Both the position numbers and the translations under genes were made by a program. 64,000 nucleotides of DNA from the NCBI GenBank assembly GCA_934148995.1, contig CAKPDM010000006.1, positions 23,140 to 87,139 of the forward strand, given 5' to 3'. This document shows, piece after piece, positions 8,050-18,266 of this stretch. Every line of letters starts with the position of its first letter. Positions within the stretch are counted from its first letter, which is position 1. The stretch comes from an uncultured Bacilli bacterium (lineage in GTDB: Bacteria > Bacillota_I > Bacilli_A > RF39 > UBA660). The notes below the pieces were generated by a model, which ran no database searches, was not told the DNA's origin, and saw only the letters and a program-made list of their open reading frames with translations.

Positions 8050-9603
8050 ATGAATCATATAATAATCTCCACTTTACTATTGTTAGTTGGAATAATAGTT
8101 GGTTTTGGGTTAACCCTATTAATTAATACATTACGAGAGAATAATGCAAGTAAAAAAATAAGTTTAATGATGGAAGAAGCTTCAAAAAAAGCCGATCAAT
8201 TAAAACGTGATTCGCTAATGGAAGCCAAAGAAAAGAACTTTCAGTTAAAACAAGAACTTGATAAAGAAATAAAGGAGAAAAAACAAGAACTAAAAGAAAG
8301 TGAATTACGTCTTGAAAAACGTGAAGGTAGTTTAGATAAACGAGATGAGATTTGTCAGAAAAGAGAAACTACTATTGATGAGCGTGAAGAGAAGCTAACC
8401 CAAAGACAAAAAGAAATTCAACAAGAACAAGTTGAAGTGGAAAATTTAAAAAAAGAACAATTAGAATTGTTAGAAAAAATATCTGGTTTTAGTAAAGAAA
8501 AAGCTAGAGAAGTAGTTATGCAAAAAGTAAAAGATGCTATGGCAAAAGAAGTAACTCTTTACATAAATGAACAAGAAGTGGAAGCTAAGTTAACAGCTGA
8601 GAAGAAAGCAAAAGAGTTAATTGTTACTGCTATGCAAAGATATGCTGCTGATATCGCAAGTGATCAAACGGTAACAGTTGTAACTTTGCCAAGTGAAGAT
8701 ATGAAGGGAAGGCTAATTGGTCGAGAAGGTAGAAATATCAGAACGATTGAAGCAGTAACAGGAGTAGATTTAATAATAGATGATACGCCAGAAGCGGTTG
8801 TTTTATCTAGTTTTGATCCTCTAAGAAGAGAAATAGCTAGAGTTATGCTTGAGACTTTAATCAAAGATGGAAGAGTTCATCCGACTAGAATTGAAGAGGT
8901 TTATGATAAAGTTGCTAAAGATATGAAAGAACAAATAATGGATTATGGTAATAGTACTTTATTTGAACTTGGTATTACCAAGATGAATCCTGAGTTGATT
9001 GAATTAGTTGGAAAGCTTCATTTTCGAACTAGTTATGGTCAAAATGCTTTGAGTCATTCTATTGAAGTAGCCGAACTTTCTGGTTTAATGGCCGCTGAAA
9101 TAGGAGAAGATGTTAATCTTGCTAAAAGAGCTGGTTTATTACATGACATTGGAAAAGCTGTTGATCATGAGATTGAAGGTAGTCACGTAACAATTGGTGT
9201 TGACCTTGCTAAAAAGTATGGTGAAGGAAAAGAAGTTATTAATGCGATTGCTTCGCATCATGGTGATGAAGAAGCAACTAGTGTTATTTCTAATCTAGTA
9301 GCTATTGCTGATGCTTTATCAGCATCACGCCCTGGAGCTAGAAATGATTCTTTAGAAAACTATATTAGACGATTAACGGAACTTGAAGCTGTTGCTCATG
9401 ATATAGAAGGTGTTTCTAAAGCGTTTGCAATGCAAGCTGGTCGTGAGTTAAGAGTTATCGTTGAACCAGATCAAGTTGATGATTTAGAAGCCCATCGTAT
9501 TGCAAGAGAAATTAAAGAAAAAATCGAGGCAACTCTTAAGTATCCAGGTACTATCAAAATAGCAGTTGTTCGTGAAACGAGAGCTTTAGAAGAAGCAAAA
9601 TAA
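8050..9603 (+). CDS. rny: Ribonuclease Y
   Basis: A 517-aa membrane-anchored endoribonuclease that initiates mRNA decay. Domain order: an N-terminal membrane helix (about 5-27), a long charged coiled coil (about 35-170), a KH domain with GRLIGREGRNIRTIE (about 220-235), and an HD domain with HSIEVAELSG and LLHDIGKAVDHE (about 335-380). The start at 8050 is chosen because GTGGAGG serves as its ribosome binding site; the GTG at 8038 is part of that site. Gene order recA-rny is conserved in Bacillus. A terminator follows. Confidence 0.96.
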   Translation: MNHIIISTLLLLVGIIVGFGLTLLINTLRENNASKKISLMMEEASKKADQLKRDSLMEAKEKNFQLKQELDKEIKEKKQELKESELRLEKREGSLDKRDEICQKRETTIDEREEKLTQRQKEIQQEQVEVENLKKEQLELLEKISGFSKEKAREVVMQKVKDAMAKEVTLYINEQEVEAKLTAEKKAKELIVTAMQRYAADIASDQTVTVVTLPSEDMKGRLIGREGRNIRTIEAVTGVDLIIDDTPEAVVLSSFDPLRREIARVMLETLIKDGRVHPTRIEEVYDKVAKDMKEQIMDYGNSTLFELGITKMNPELIELVGKLHFRTSYGQNALSHSIEVAELSGLMAAEIGEDVNLAKRAGLLHDIGKAVDHEIEGSHVTIGVDLAKKYGEGKEVINAIASHHGDEEATSVISNLVAIADALSASRPGARNDSLENYIRRLTELEAVAHDIEGVSKAFAMQAGRELRVIVEPDQVDDLEAHRIAREIKEKIEATLKYPGTIKIAVVRETRALEEAK

Positions 9604-9613
9604 TATGAGATGG

Positions 9614-9637
9614 AGATAGATTTATTTCTATCTTTTT
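9614..9637 (+). terminator. rny terminator
   Basis: AGATAGA at 9614 pairs with TCTATCT at 9627 around a six-base loop, followed by a T-run. Confidence 0.75.
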
Positions 9638-9693
9638 ATTTGAATAATGAAAGTGTTTATGGTATTCTATATGCTGAAATGGGGGAAGTAAGT

Positions 9694-10596
9694 ATGAAAC
9701 AGATAAGTATTACTAAAATATCAGAAGAAAAAAATAAAAAATTTATAGAAATAAGATATAGTGGTATATCTAAAGATAATGCTCTTTCTTTGGAGAATGC
9801 TGAAAATTTAATTGAAGGTTTTTTAGATAGTAATCGTTATAATGACATGGTAGAAATAATTACTAATATTAGAACGATATTGAGAAATTGTGATGAAAAG
9901 TCATTAACTATTCTTTATCAGACTGAAAATTCATCAGAACTTATTGAATATGGTGATTCCAGCTTATTAATGTATGAAAAAGAAACTAAGGATCGTGTTA
10001 AATTTAAGTATGAAAAAGATACAGGTATAAACGTAGATCTTAATGATAGTGAATATGACTATGCTACTGCTGAAAAACTTAATAATGAGATAGTTAAAAC
10101 TTTTCAGTATATTTCTAGTTTGAAAAATGTTAAAAATTTAACATTAGATGAAGATGATAAGAGACTAATAAAAATATATAATTTATTCTATGGAGAAAAT
10201 ATTGATTTTGCTAGCAGCGATGTTGAAATGAAGATTCAAGCAATGTTATCTATTCTTGCTGGTTTTGGTATTCCTTTAGCAGATGATTATGCATTTAACT
10301 CCTCTTTAAGCTTAGAACAGAAAATAAAAAGATTATATCCTTTTGGAAAAGTCATAGATAGTATTGATGATATTAAATTAGATGAAAGTTTTCAAAATAA
10401 GATTGAGATTATTGGTAAATATATAAATAATTCTATAGAAGACGAACCAAATAAGGATGAGGCATTGATTAATATTAGTAAAACAATTTATGCTAATAGA
10501 TATGGTGCCAACTTAGAAAAATCAGCTGAGTCAACTACCAAACTAGTAAAAATTATTAAGAATAAAATAACACAACAAAAAAAGTTAAGGAATTAA
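9694..10596 (+). CDS. Hypothetical protein, 300 aa
   Basis: A soluble, acidic, mostly helical protein with no motif that I recognise; it lacks a signal peptide or membrane segments. The start at 9694 follows GGGGGAAG; the 28 extra upstream codons of the open frame run through the rny terminator and are rejected. A candidate promoter (TTGAAT, 17 bp, TATTCT) lies at about 9640-9668. It converges on the RNase J gene, overlapping its end by 4 bp. Position next to two RNases is the only functional hint and is weak. Confidence 0.6.
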   Translation: MKQISITKISEEKNKKFIEIRYSGISKDNALSLENAENLIEGFLDSNRYNDMVEIITNIRTILRNCDEKSLTILYQTENSSELIEYGDSSLLMYEKETKDRVKFKYEKDTGINVDLNDSEYDYATAEKLNNEIVKTFQYISSLKNVKNLTLDEDDKRLIKIYNLFYGENIDFASSDVEMKIQAMLSILAGFGIPLADDYAFNSSLSLEQKIKRLYPFGKVIDSIDDIKLDESFQNKIEIIGKYINNSIEDEPNKDEALINISKTIYANRYGANLEKSAESTTKLVKIIKNKITQQKKLRN

Positions 10597-12278
10597 ATTT
10601 TTTCCTTGACTTCTTTTTTTACATCTAAAATTATTGGTAGTAGAAGTGGTCTCCTTCCAGTAAGTTCAAATATATAACTAGATAAATCTTGACTGATTGT
10701 AACTTTTAAATCACTAAATGTTACATGTTGGTCATTTAACTTTTTAGTAATAAGATTACCAGCCATATTTTCAATCTTTCTTAATAACTCTTCATTTTCG
10801 TTAACTAAGACAAATCCTCTAGTTGTAATATTAGGCTTGATAAGTAATCTTTTAGCACTAAAATCTATATTAGCAATTACTACTAGAATACCATCATTAG
10901 CCATAATTTTACGATCATGAATAACTGCACTTCCTACTTCTCCGACACGTGAACCATCAACATAAATAGGAGAGTTAGGGTAACTTTCACCTCTTGTTAT
11001 TTTGTGATTTTTTAATACTAAACTATCACCATTTTTTAAAATGAAAGTATTTTCTTTAGGAATACCACAGTCCATTCCAAGTTCAGCATGTTTCTTAAGC
11101 ATTCGATAATCACCATGGAATGGCATTAAATACTTAGGATTTAATAATCTAATCATAAGTTTTAATTCTTCTTGATTAGCATGTCCTGAAGTATGTAAAT
11201 TGTTAATAGTCATATTAGTAAAGACTTTAACACCTTTTAGATATAACTTATTAATAGTTTTAGAAATACTTATCGCATTTCCAGGAATTGCACTACTTGA
11301 AAATATTACAATATCATCTGGTCTTAACTTGATTTGTTTATGTGTTCCATCTGCAATTCTTGATAAAGCAGCAAGTGGTTCCCCTTGGGATCCTGTACAA
11401 AGAATGGTTACTTCTCCTGGTTTTAAATTATTAGCTTCATCTGCACGAATTAGTAATTCTTTGTGATCAATATATCCACCTTTAATCGAAATATCAATAT
11501 TATTTTCCATTGATCTTCCGAAGACACAGATTTTTCTATTGTGTTTGTAACAAGATTCAAATATATGCTTTAATCTGTATATATTGGAAGCAAAAGTAGC
11601 AATAATAATTCTATTGTACTTATACTTATCAAATATATCAGTTAGAGTATCATCAACTCTTGATTCACTAATACTCATTCCTTCATTTAAAGCATTAGTT
11701 GAATCACTAATTAATAAATCTACTCCTTGATGACCCATTACAGCCATCTTATATAAATCTGCCATTGGTCCGATAGGTGTAAGATCAAACTTAAAGTCTC
11801 CAGTTGTTACAATAGTTCCATTTGGAGTTTTAACAATAATACCATGTGAATCTGGTATTGAGTGTGTTGTTCTAATAAAACCTATTTCAAAATATTTAAA
11901 TTTAACTGTTGTTTGATCATTATAAACATAAAGATTGTCATAACGAATATTTCTATCCGCTAACTTCATTTCAATTAACTCTTTAGCTTGATTTGGCGCA
12001 TAAATAGCTGGTACATTCACCATCTGTAATAAAAAAGGTATAGCACCAATGTGGTCTTCATGACCGTGAGTTATAAATAAAGCTTTAATTTTATCTTCGT
12101 TTTGTTTCAAAAAAGAATAGTCTGGTAAGACATAATCAATTCCTAGTAAGTCTCCTGCAAAGGAAACTCCCGCATCTAAAATAATAATTTCATCTTTATG
12201 CATAACGCAGTACATATTGCGTCCTACTTCACCTAAGCCACCAAGAACAATAACTTTTGTTTCATCTGACTTATTCAT
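10593..12278 (-). CDS. rnj: Ribonuclease J
   Basis: A 561-aa metallo-beta-lactamase/beta-CASP ribonuclease with 5'-3' exo- and endonuclease activity in mRNA decay and rRNA maturation. The zinc motif HGHEDHIG is at residues 71-78; later motifs include TTHSIPDSHG, TTGDFKFD, the beta-CASP SDSTNA and FHGDYRML, and an HTSGHA element near 365. The start follows AAAGGAG on the minus strand. Whether it is J1 or J2 cannot be decided here. A promoter is visible upstream. With rny at 8050 it places two main RNases side by side. Confidence 0.93.
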   Translation of the reverse strand: MNKSDETKVIVLGGLGEVGRNMYCVMHKDEIIILDAGVSFAGDLLGIDYVLPDYSFLKQNEDKIKALFITHGHEDHIGAIPFLLQMVNVPAIYAPNQAKELIEMKLADRNIRYDNLYVYNDQTTVKFKYFEIGFIRTTHSIPDSHGIIVKTPNGTIVTTGDFKFDLTPIGPMADLYKMAVMGHQGVDLLISDSTNALNEGMSISESRVDDTLTDIFDKYKYNRIIIATFASNIYRLKHIFESCYKHNRKICVFGRSMENNIDISIKGGYIDHKELLIRADEANNLKPGEVTILCTGSQGEPLAALSRIADGTHKQIKLRPDDIVIFSSSAIPGNAISISKTINKLYLKGVKVFTNMTINNLHTSGHANQEELKLMIRLLNPKYLMPFHGDYRMLKKHAELGMDCGIPKENTFILKNGDSLVLKNHKITRGESYPNSPIYVDGSRVGEVGSAVIHDRKIMANDGILVVIANIDFSAKRLLIKPNITTRGFVLVNENEELLRKIENMAGNLITKKLNDQHVTFSDLKVTISQDLSSYIFELTGRRPLLLPIILDVKKEVKEKI

Positions 12279-12327
12279 TTTTTCTCCTTTCTTGAAGTTA
12301 ATAATAAGAAAGAACTAACCGACATAA

Positions 12328-12356
12328 ATTATACTATATAAAAAAAGATTTGTCTA
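12328..12356 (-). promoter_or_regulatory. Candidate RNase J promoter
   Basis: Read on the minus strand, TAGACA and TATAAT with a 17-bp spacer, about 50 bp upstream of the RNase J start. Confidence 0.6.
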
Positions 12357-12496
12357 GCGACTCCTTTAAAAGTCTAAGTAAATAAAATAGAAAATTAAGA
12401 GAATATCACTTGCTAAGGTGATGTTTTTCTTTTCTAATTAAGATAAAATGGTATAATAAAAAATAAAATATGATTTGGATTTAGAAGTGATTTAAG

Positions 12497-13726
12497 GTGA
12501 AATATAAAGATAAAATAATAATTACACTAATAATAACTGTACTGATATTATTTTTAAAGTTGATAAATGTGTTTCAAATTGAAAATGGTTTAGGTTATCC
12601 TTTTACTATTATTTTGATGATAATTTGTTTTAGTTTTATTACTATATCTATTCAAAAAAATATAGATAGAAATTATAAAATAAATAAATTATATTACCAA
12701 AACTTAAATGTTCTAAAATATATATCTTCCATTTTAATTATAGTATTACATTTACGTCCATTTCTAAATTTTTCAAATGAATTAGATTTAGCATTCAACA
12801 ATATAGTTACAAGGATATGTGTTCCCATATTTTTTATGATAACTGGTTATTTTGTTGCAAAGAAGGAAAAGAAAAATAAAAATTACATAAAAGATTATAT
12901 AAAGAAAACAATACCTTTATATTTTGTTTGGAGTTTACTATATATACCAGTAGCAGTAGGTACAATAATTCAGTATTTACCAATCATAAATGAGTATGTA
13001 TCAAAAATTAATATTGCTTTACCTTTATTAATTATTCTATCAGTAATATTGTTACCTATTATAGTTCTAGTTGCTTTATGTTATACAGGAATTTATTATC
13101 ATTTATGGTATTTTCCTGCAATAATATTTTCTTTGCTGGTTTTAAAAAAATGGAAGAAAAGATTTAATATAAAGTATTTATTAATGATTTCTTTTATACT
13201 ATTATTATTCGGAGCGACTGAAACTTATTATGGTACGTTACCGTTATCAGTAAAAAGAATAGTATCTTATTATTATAATATTTTCTTTACTACTAGAAAC
13301 TTTCTATTCTTTGGATTATTTTATGTAGTATTAGGTTATTACTTAGGTACAAAGAAGAAGGCATACTCAAAATATTGTTTTCTTAAATTAATCGTTTCGT
13401 TTTTCTTATTAACTTTTGAAGCAATATTATTACATGATACCACTAGACTTAACAGTAATATTTTATTATCTTGCATACCATTAACTTACTACTTATTTAT
13501 TTCATCTATTTATATTACTAATAACATGAAATCAAATTTTCAATTTGGTGTTTATTCTAAATATTATTATTTAATACATCCAATGGTGATTTTTTTAATA
13601 TCTTTAGTATTTAAAAATATAAATTATTATCCATATCTAAATATTTTGATAGTGCTATTGATTACACATATTGCTTCAACTTTAATAATTAAATTAAAAA
13701 AGAAAAATCAAAAGTTAAATATTTAA
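12497..13726 (+). CDS. Membrane acyltransferase, acyltransferase-3 family
   Basis: A 409-aa integral membrane protein with about ten hydrophobic helices. The N-terminal part matches the acyltransferase-3 pattern: YISSILIIVLHLRPF, where the family has a catalytic His, and RICVPIFFMITGYFVAKK. Such enzymes O-acetylate or O-succinylate cell-surface polysaccharides; the substrate here is unknown. The GTG start at 12497 is only weakly supported by a ribosome binding site. It is a single gene between RNase J and an ABC exporter operon, very AT-rich. Confidence 0.7.
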   Translation: MKYKDKIIITLIITVLILFLKLINVFQIENGLGYPFTIILMIICFSFITISIQKNIDRNYKINKLYYQNLNVLKYISSILIIVLHLRPFLNFSNELDLAFNNIVTRICVPIFFMITGYFVAKKEKKNKNYIKDYIKKTIPLYFVWSLLYIPVAVGTIIQYLPIINEYVSKINIALPLLIILSVILLPIIVLVALCYTGIYYHLWYFPAIIFSLLVLKKWKKRFNIKYLLMISFILLLFGATETYYGTLPLSVKRIVSYYYNIFFTTRNFLFFGLFYVVLGYYLGTKKKAYSKYCFLKLIVSFFLLTFEAILLHDTTRLNSNILLSCIPLTYYLFISSIYITNNMKSNFQFGVYSKYYYLIHPMVIFLISLVFKNINYYPYLNILIVLLITHIASTLIIKLKKKNQKLNI

Positions 13727-13814
13727 TAGTTACTCTTTTCTTGTGTACTTATGGACAATCACTTATAAATGTGCTATTCTAAAAGTAATAATAGGTGAGT
13801 ATTGGAGTAGTTAT

Positions 13815-14765
13815 ATGAAAAAAGTATTTTTTGCTAAGCGAACAGTTGCTTTTGTATTTATATTTCTTTTCTTTTTTATTTTGTTGTCCTTTCATGATTA
13901 TTTTTCTCTTCATTTTTCATATGCTAAAGATTATTATAAAGTAATAGATAAATGCGGAGAGAGTGGGAGTGACCCTGATGATGAATTGTGTTACTGGCAT
14001 AAGACTGATGAAAATGTTGAAAGATATAAACGAGAAAATGATCCAGTTGCTAAATATAAAAAACTTGATGTTATAACACTTACTTGCTATATTGTGGAAG
14101 AAACACTTTTTAATAATCTCCAGTTGTTATCTCCTTTATTCATTGCTATCTTGGTAATAGCTAATATTCATAAAGAAGTTGCCAGTGGAATGGTTAAAAA
14201 CTACTTTACAAGAACTGATTATAAAAAATATCTACGAAAAAATTTAAAACTTTTAGGAATTGTTTCTTTAACTTTTCCTATTGTATTATGTTTAGTTTTT
14301 CTTCTATCGTGTCTTATAACGAGATTTAATTTTAATATTGGTGATACAACTATTGATAACTATATCTATACACCGTTTAAATATAAACACTTCTTCCTTT
14401 ATGGAACAGTGATATGTTTATTTCAATATATATTAAGCTTTGCTTTTGGTGCCTTAGCTTTAGCTTTTGGTAAGAATAGTAAAAATATCTTAGTATCAAT
14501 CTTAACTAGTTTTATTTATATAACTTTAATAGTAATATTTATCAATGTTGGCCTTTATGCTCTTATACTTAATAAAATTTTTGGAATTAAAAAACTATCG
14601 GAATACTTTATGGTTACTACTTATTGGTTTTTAGGTAAAGGAGATAATGTTGCTTTGATGTTTGTAATCGCGATTTGTTTTCTTCTATTCTCTTTGTTAG
14701 TTTACTATTTATCTTATAAGAATAAAGAAAGGTTTATAATGAAAAATGAAAAAATCACTGCATAG
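13815..14765 (+). CDS. ABC exporter membrane subunit
   Basis: A 316-aa protein with about six membrane helices and an external loop containing cysteines between helices 1 and 2 (residues about 30-90), an ABC-2-type permease arrangement. The start at 13815 follows TTGGAGTAG; the earlier in-frame TTG-rich extension is rejected. It overlaps the next permease gene by 20 bp, and that in turn overlaps an ATPase gene by 4 bp, so the three form one operon. Substrate unknown; bacteriocin, antibiotic or lipid export is typical for such sets. Confidence 0.65.
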   Translation: MKKVFFAKRTVAFVFIFLFFFILLSFHDYFSLHFSYAKDYYKVIDKCGESGSDPDDELCYWHKTDENVERYKRENDPVAKYKKLDVITLTCYIVEETLFNNLQLLSPLFIAILVIANIHKEVASGMVKNYFTRTDYKKYLRKNLKLLGIVSLTFPIVLCLVFLLSCLITRFNFNIGDTTIDNYIYTPFKYKHFFLYGTVICLFQYILSFAFGALALAFGKNSKNILVSILTSFIYITLIVIFINVGLYALILNKIFGIKKLSEYFMVTTYWFLGKGDNVALMFVIAICFLLFSLLVYYLSYKNKERFIMKNEKITA

Positions 14766-16161
14766 AAAATTTACTGTTTTGAATGGTATAACGGGTGAAG
14801 AAAACTTTAAAGGTATCTATATCTTTGCTATCATTTTAGCTCTTTATGGCGCTTATATATTATCGTCAGGAACGAAAACAATGGTAGAAGCAACATTAAT
14901 GTCTTTTACTTTCTCTATCTTTAATTTATTATTTTTCCTTTTAATAATGTTAAATTCCTACAATACTTATAAGACCTTTTCTAAAGATTTTGATTCCTAT
15001 ATTATAAGACTTAAAACTAAAAAGAACTATTTAAAAGAAATTATTTCTCTGGTAGTTTCTTCTAATATTTTGTTAATAGTAATGTTTTTCCTTATATTTT
15101 ATACTTTTCTAGTTTTCTTTCAAGCTGGTAATATTGGTCTAGATATTAGTACAGTTTATAGAGGTATTCCAGATATTATTTATATTCTATTTTATCTATT
15201 TAGATATGTTACTTATATGATATCTTTGAGTATTATTATTATCTTGATTAGTTATAAGTATAACTTTACTAGTTCCTTATTTGTTACTATCTGTTTCAGT
15301 ATTAGTTTGTTTTTAGGAATAACTAGTTTGGAAGTAACTAATTCCTTTCAGTTAGCTCCTTGGTCTTATTTCCAAATAACAAGATATGGTTCATTTTCTT
15401 TAGAAATTACTTATTCTATACTTTATTTATTATTTTTTGAAGTGCTTATTTTCTATCTATATAATGTAAAGAAAAGTACTAAAGTGAAAAATAAATACCT
15501 TTTCTCTAATGATATTAGTTATTTCTTTCATAAACATAAACTATTATTAGGTTTGTTTCTAGGTACTACAGTAATTATTCCTTTCTTAACTTATAGTCCA
15601 TTGTTATCATCTACTGAAAATCTTAATAATATGTTCTTAGTAAATCTTAATCTGAATAAATATGACATATTAAATGTTATTTACTATCTTTTATCTTTGA
15701 CAATGTTCGTTTATCTTGCTGTTAACTTGTATACGAAAGATTTAATGTATAATTTAGATAATATATTTTTAAGAGAAAAGATAAATAGTTGGTCTAAAAT
15801 GAAGTTAACTACTATTATTTTATTGACAATATTAATTAAGTTTATAGCTTATATCTTGGTAGTTTTAACATTATCTCTTAGAGTAGGTAGTATCTCTTTT
15901 GAATTAACTATCTTGATTAGAGATTTAGCTTATACTATTCTATTAGAATTGTTATTTTTAAATAGTTATGTCTTATATCTAAGAGATTATAAAATAGTTA
16001 GTATTATTGTTGGGCTAGTTTTCCTTCTAGCAGTAAGTTTTGGAGTTGTTTGGTTTAAAGGTATTAGTAGTATCTTAATAATAGTATTAGTGATTAGTTT
16101 AATTTTCCTTCATAAAAGAAGACCTAGTAAATTAATAGAAAGAGTGGGAATGGTAAGATGA
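14746..16161 (+). CDS. ABC exporter second membrane subunit
   Basis: A 471-aa polytopic membrane protein with about twelve hydrophobic helices in two halves and little soluble sequence. It shares no clear motif with named permeases, but the overlap with an ATPase gene downstream (ATGA at 16158) and a permease upstream places it in an ABC-2-type exporter. The ATG at 14746 lies inside the preceding gene, suggesting translational coupling. The two permeases differ in size, so the transporter may be a heterodimer. Confidence 0.6.
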   Translation: MKKSLHRKFTVLNGITGEENFKGIYIFAIILALYGAYILSSGTKTMVEATLMSFTFSIFNLLFFLLIMLNSYNTYKTFSKDFDSYIIRLKTKKNYLKEIISLVVSSNILLIVMFFLIFYTFLVFFQAGNIGLDISTVYRGIPDIIYILFYLFRYVTYMISLSIIIILISYKYNFTSSLFVTICFSISLFLGITSLEVTNSFQLAPWSYFQITRYGSFSLEITYSILYLLFFEVLIFYLYNVKKSTKVKNKYLFSNDISYFFHKHKLLLGLFLGTTVIIPFLTYSPLLSSTENLNNMFLVNLNLNKYDILNVIYYLLSLTMFVYLAVNLYTKDLMYNLDNIFLREKINSWSKMKLTTIILLTILIKFIAYILVVLTLSLRVGSISFELTILIRDLAYTILLELLFLNSYVLYLRDYKIVSIIVGLVFLLAVSFGVVWFKGISSILIIVLVISLIFLHKRRPSKLIERVGMVR

Positions 16162-16820
16162 AAATTGAAGTTAAAAACGTAACAAAAAGATTTAAAGATA
16201 ACGTTATTTTAGAAGATGTTAATCTTGAATTTGTTGGTGGTAAAATATATGGTTTGATTGGTCGTAATGGTAGTGGAAAGAGTGTTCTTCTAAAGATGTT
16301 ATGTGCTTTCTATGAACCTAGTAGTGGGGAAATATTATATGACGGGGAAAATATTATCAAAGAAGAAAAGTATCCACCTAGTACTAGAGCTTTGATTGAG
16401 AAACCAGCTTTTATTCCAGATTTAACAGGAAAACAGAATCTTCTTTTACTAGCTTCTATTCAAAATATAATAGGAGAAAAAGAGATAGATTCGACAATGG
16501 AGAGATTAGGTCTTGTTCCAAATGATAATAAGAAATACTATAAATACTCTTTGGGAATGAAACAGAAACTTGGTATTGCGCAAGTATTAATGGAAAACCC
16601 TGATGTTATTATTTTAGATGAACCATTTAATGGTTTAGATGATGATAGTGTTAATACTTTACGAAAGATACTTTTAGAAGAGAAAAAGAAGGGGAAAGTT
16701 ATTATTCTAGCGACTCATATTAAAGAAGATATTGAACAGTTATGTGATATTGTTTATAAAGTTGATAATATGAAAGTTAAATTAACTGCTAAGAATGATT
16801 TAAAGAAGGAAGATTACTAG
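16158..16820 (+). CDS. ABC transporter ATP-binding protein
   Basis: A 220-aa nucleotide-binding subunit. Walker A is GRNGSGKS (about 35-42), the signature is YSLGMKQKLG (an LSGGQ variant, LSLGM-like, about 133-142), Walker B is VIILDEPFNGLD (about 153-164), and the switch His is in ATHIKED. It is short for an ABC-2 ATPase but complete. It energises the two permeases before it. A weak terminator follows at 16824. Confidence 0.88.
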   Translation: MKIEVKNVTKRFKDNVILEDVNLEFVGGKIYGLIGRNGSGKSVLLKMLCAFYEPSSGEILYDGENIIKEEKYPPSTRALIEKPAFIPDLTGKQNLLLLASIQNIIGEKEIDSTMERLGLVPNDNKKYYKYSLGMKQKLGIAQVLMENPDVIILDEPFNGLDDDSVNTLRKILLEEKKKGKVIILATHIKEDIEQLCDIVYKVDNMKVKLTAKNDLKKEDY

Positions 16821-16823
16821 ATA

Positions 16824-16847
16824 AAGGGACTATATTAGTCTTTTTTT
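16824..16847 (+). terminator. Weak terminator after ABC operon
   Basis: GACT-ATATT-AGTC hairpin followed by seven T. Confidence 0.5.
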
Positions 16848-16940
16848 GATATAATAGGAAAGTTATAAAAAGTTTTAAATATTTATTGCAAACGTTTGTT
16901 TTATGTGATACGCTATATTCTAATGAATTGAGGTGGTCAT

Positions 16941-18080
16941 ATGAAAGTACTTAAAGGGTATGTTTTTAGACTTTATCCAAATGTAGAGCAAAGGATTTTA
17001 ATAAATAAAACTATCGGTTCTGCTAGACTTATCTATAATATCCTTTTAAGGGATAGAATTGATACTTATAATAATACTAAAAATGGTAAATCTGCATATG
17101 ACCAGAATATCATGATACCAAGTCTACTTGTGAAATATCCATTTTTAAAAGAGGTTGATAGCTGTTCTCTTAGAAATGCTTCAAATGATTTAGAATGTGC
17201 TTATGACCATTTCTTTAAGCAAGGTGGTTTTCCTAAATTTAAAGCAAAAGGGGTTAAAGACAGTTATAAAACCAATAATGTGGTAAGTACCTATAAAGAA
17301 AAAGTATATAATTCGATAGAACTTGATTTAGAAAAAAGATTGATTAAGCTTCCTAAATTAAAATGGGTAAAAATAAAAGGATATAGAAATAAAGAAAGTC
17401 TAAATGGAAGAATTAGAAGTGCAGTTATAAGAAAAGACGCCGAAAGATATTACGTTAGCATTTTAGTAGAAGAAGATGTATATAAACCTATGTTTATTCC
17501 TCAAAGTATAATTGGAATAGATTTGGGTATAAAGAATTTGATAGTAACATCACACAATGAAAAAATTAAAAATATAATAAAAGATAGAAGTAAAAGACTA
17601 AAAGGACTTCAAAGAGCTTTAGCTAGGTGCAAGGCAGGAAGTAAAAATAGATATAAAATAAAACTTAAAATACAAAGACTATGGCAAAAGATAAGAAATG
17701 CTAGAAAATATTTAATTCACGATATAACAAATAAATTAATAAAAGAACATGACATAATTGTGTGTGAAAATCTAGATATTAAAAGTATGTACAAGGATCA
17801 TAATATAGCAAAAAGCTTAAGTTCAAACCCACTTGGAGAAATAATTAGAGTACTTAAATATAAAGCTGAATGGAATAACAAAAAATTAATACAAATAGAT
17901 AGATATTACCCAAGCAGTCAAGTATGTAGTGTATGTGGGTTTCAAAATAAAGAGTTAAAGAATTTAAGTATAAGAAAGTACGAATGTCCAATGTGTCATA
18001 CAAATCATGATAGAGATTTCAACGCAAGCGTGAATATAATGTTTGAAGGTTTAAAAATATATATGCAGAGCTTAACTTAA
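16941..18080 (+). CDS. tnpB: TnpB, IS200/IS605-type RNA-guided endonuclease
   Basis: A 379-aa TnpB with all catalytic RuvC residues: D194 in GIDLGIKNL, E276 in VCENLDIKS and D359 in DRDFNAS. A zinc ribbon is formed by C329/C332 and C349/C352. The N-terminal part has the OrfB segment RLYPNVEQ. It is full length and looks active. TnpB cuts DNA guided by an RNA from the element's right end and promotes element retention; no tnpA transposase lies nearby, so this is a solo (IS1341-like) element. The ATG follows GAGGTGG. A structured candidate guide RNA follows directly. Confidence 0.92.
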   Translation: MKVLKGYVFRLYPNVEQRILINKTIGSARLIYNILLRDRIDTYNNTKNGKSAYDQNIMIPSLLVKYPFLKEVDSCSLRNASNDLECAYDHFFKQGGFPKFKAKGVKDSYKTNNVVSTYKEKVYNSIELDLEKRLIKLPKLKWVKIKGYRNKESLNGRIRSAVIRKDAERYYVSILVEEDVYKPMFIPQSIIGIDLGIKNLIVTSHNEKIKNIIKDRSKRLKGLQRALARCKAGSKNRYKIKLKIQRLWQKIRNARKYLIHDITNKLIKEHDIIVCENLDIKSMYKDHNIAKSLSSNPLGEIIRVLKYKAEWNNKKLIQIDRYYPSSQVCSVCGFQNKELKNLSIRKYECPMCHTNHDRDFNASVNIMFEGLKIYMQSLT

Positions 18081-18212
18081 AATAAAATTCAGTGAAAAAT
18101 AATAGGGTGGCGACCATCCGATACTGGTCTGTGGAGAACTAATTTAGTTCGGTGAAGCAGAAATGCCTTACCGTGAGGTAAGGCTACTGAAAACTTGTTT
18201 TCAGTTTTGTTC
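18081..18212 (+). ncRNA. Candidate omega RNA / right end of the TnpB element
   Basis: The 130 bases after tnpB hold four consecutive hairpins: GACCA/TGGTC (18112-18129), GAACT/AGTTC (18137-18150), an 8-bp GCCTTACC-GTGA-GGTAAGGC (18165-18184), and ACTGAAAAC/TTTTCAGT (18185-18204). TnpB omega RNAs come from exactly this position, often overlapping the tnpB 3' end, with the guide just past the right end. The exact right boundary and guide are not identifiable without an empty-site comparison. Confidence 0.6.
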
Positions 18213-18266
18213 TAGAGTTTTCTTGCTACTGAATATAATAAATATATAGATTAAAGCACTTACTAT

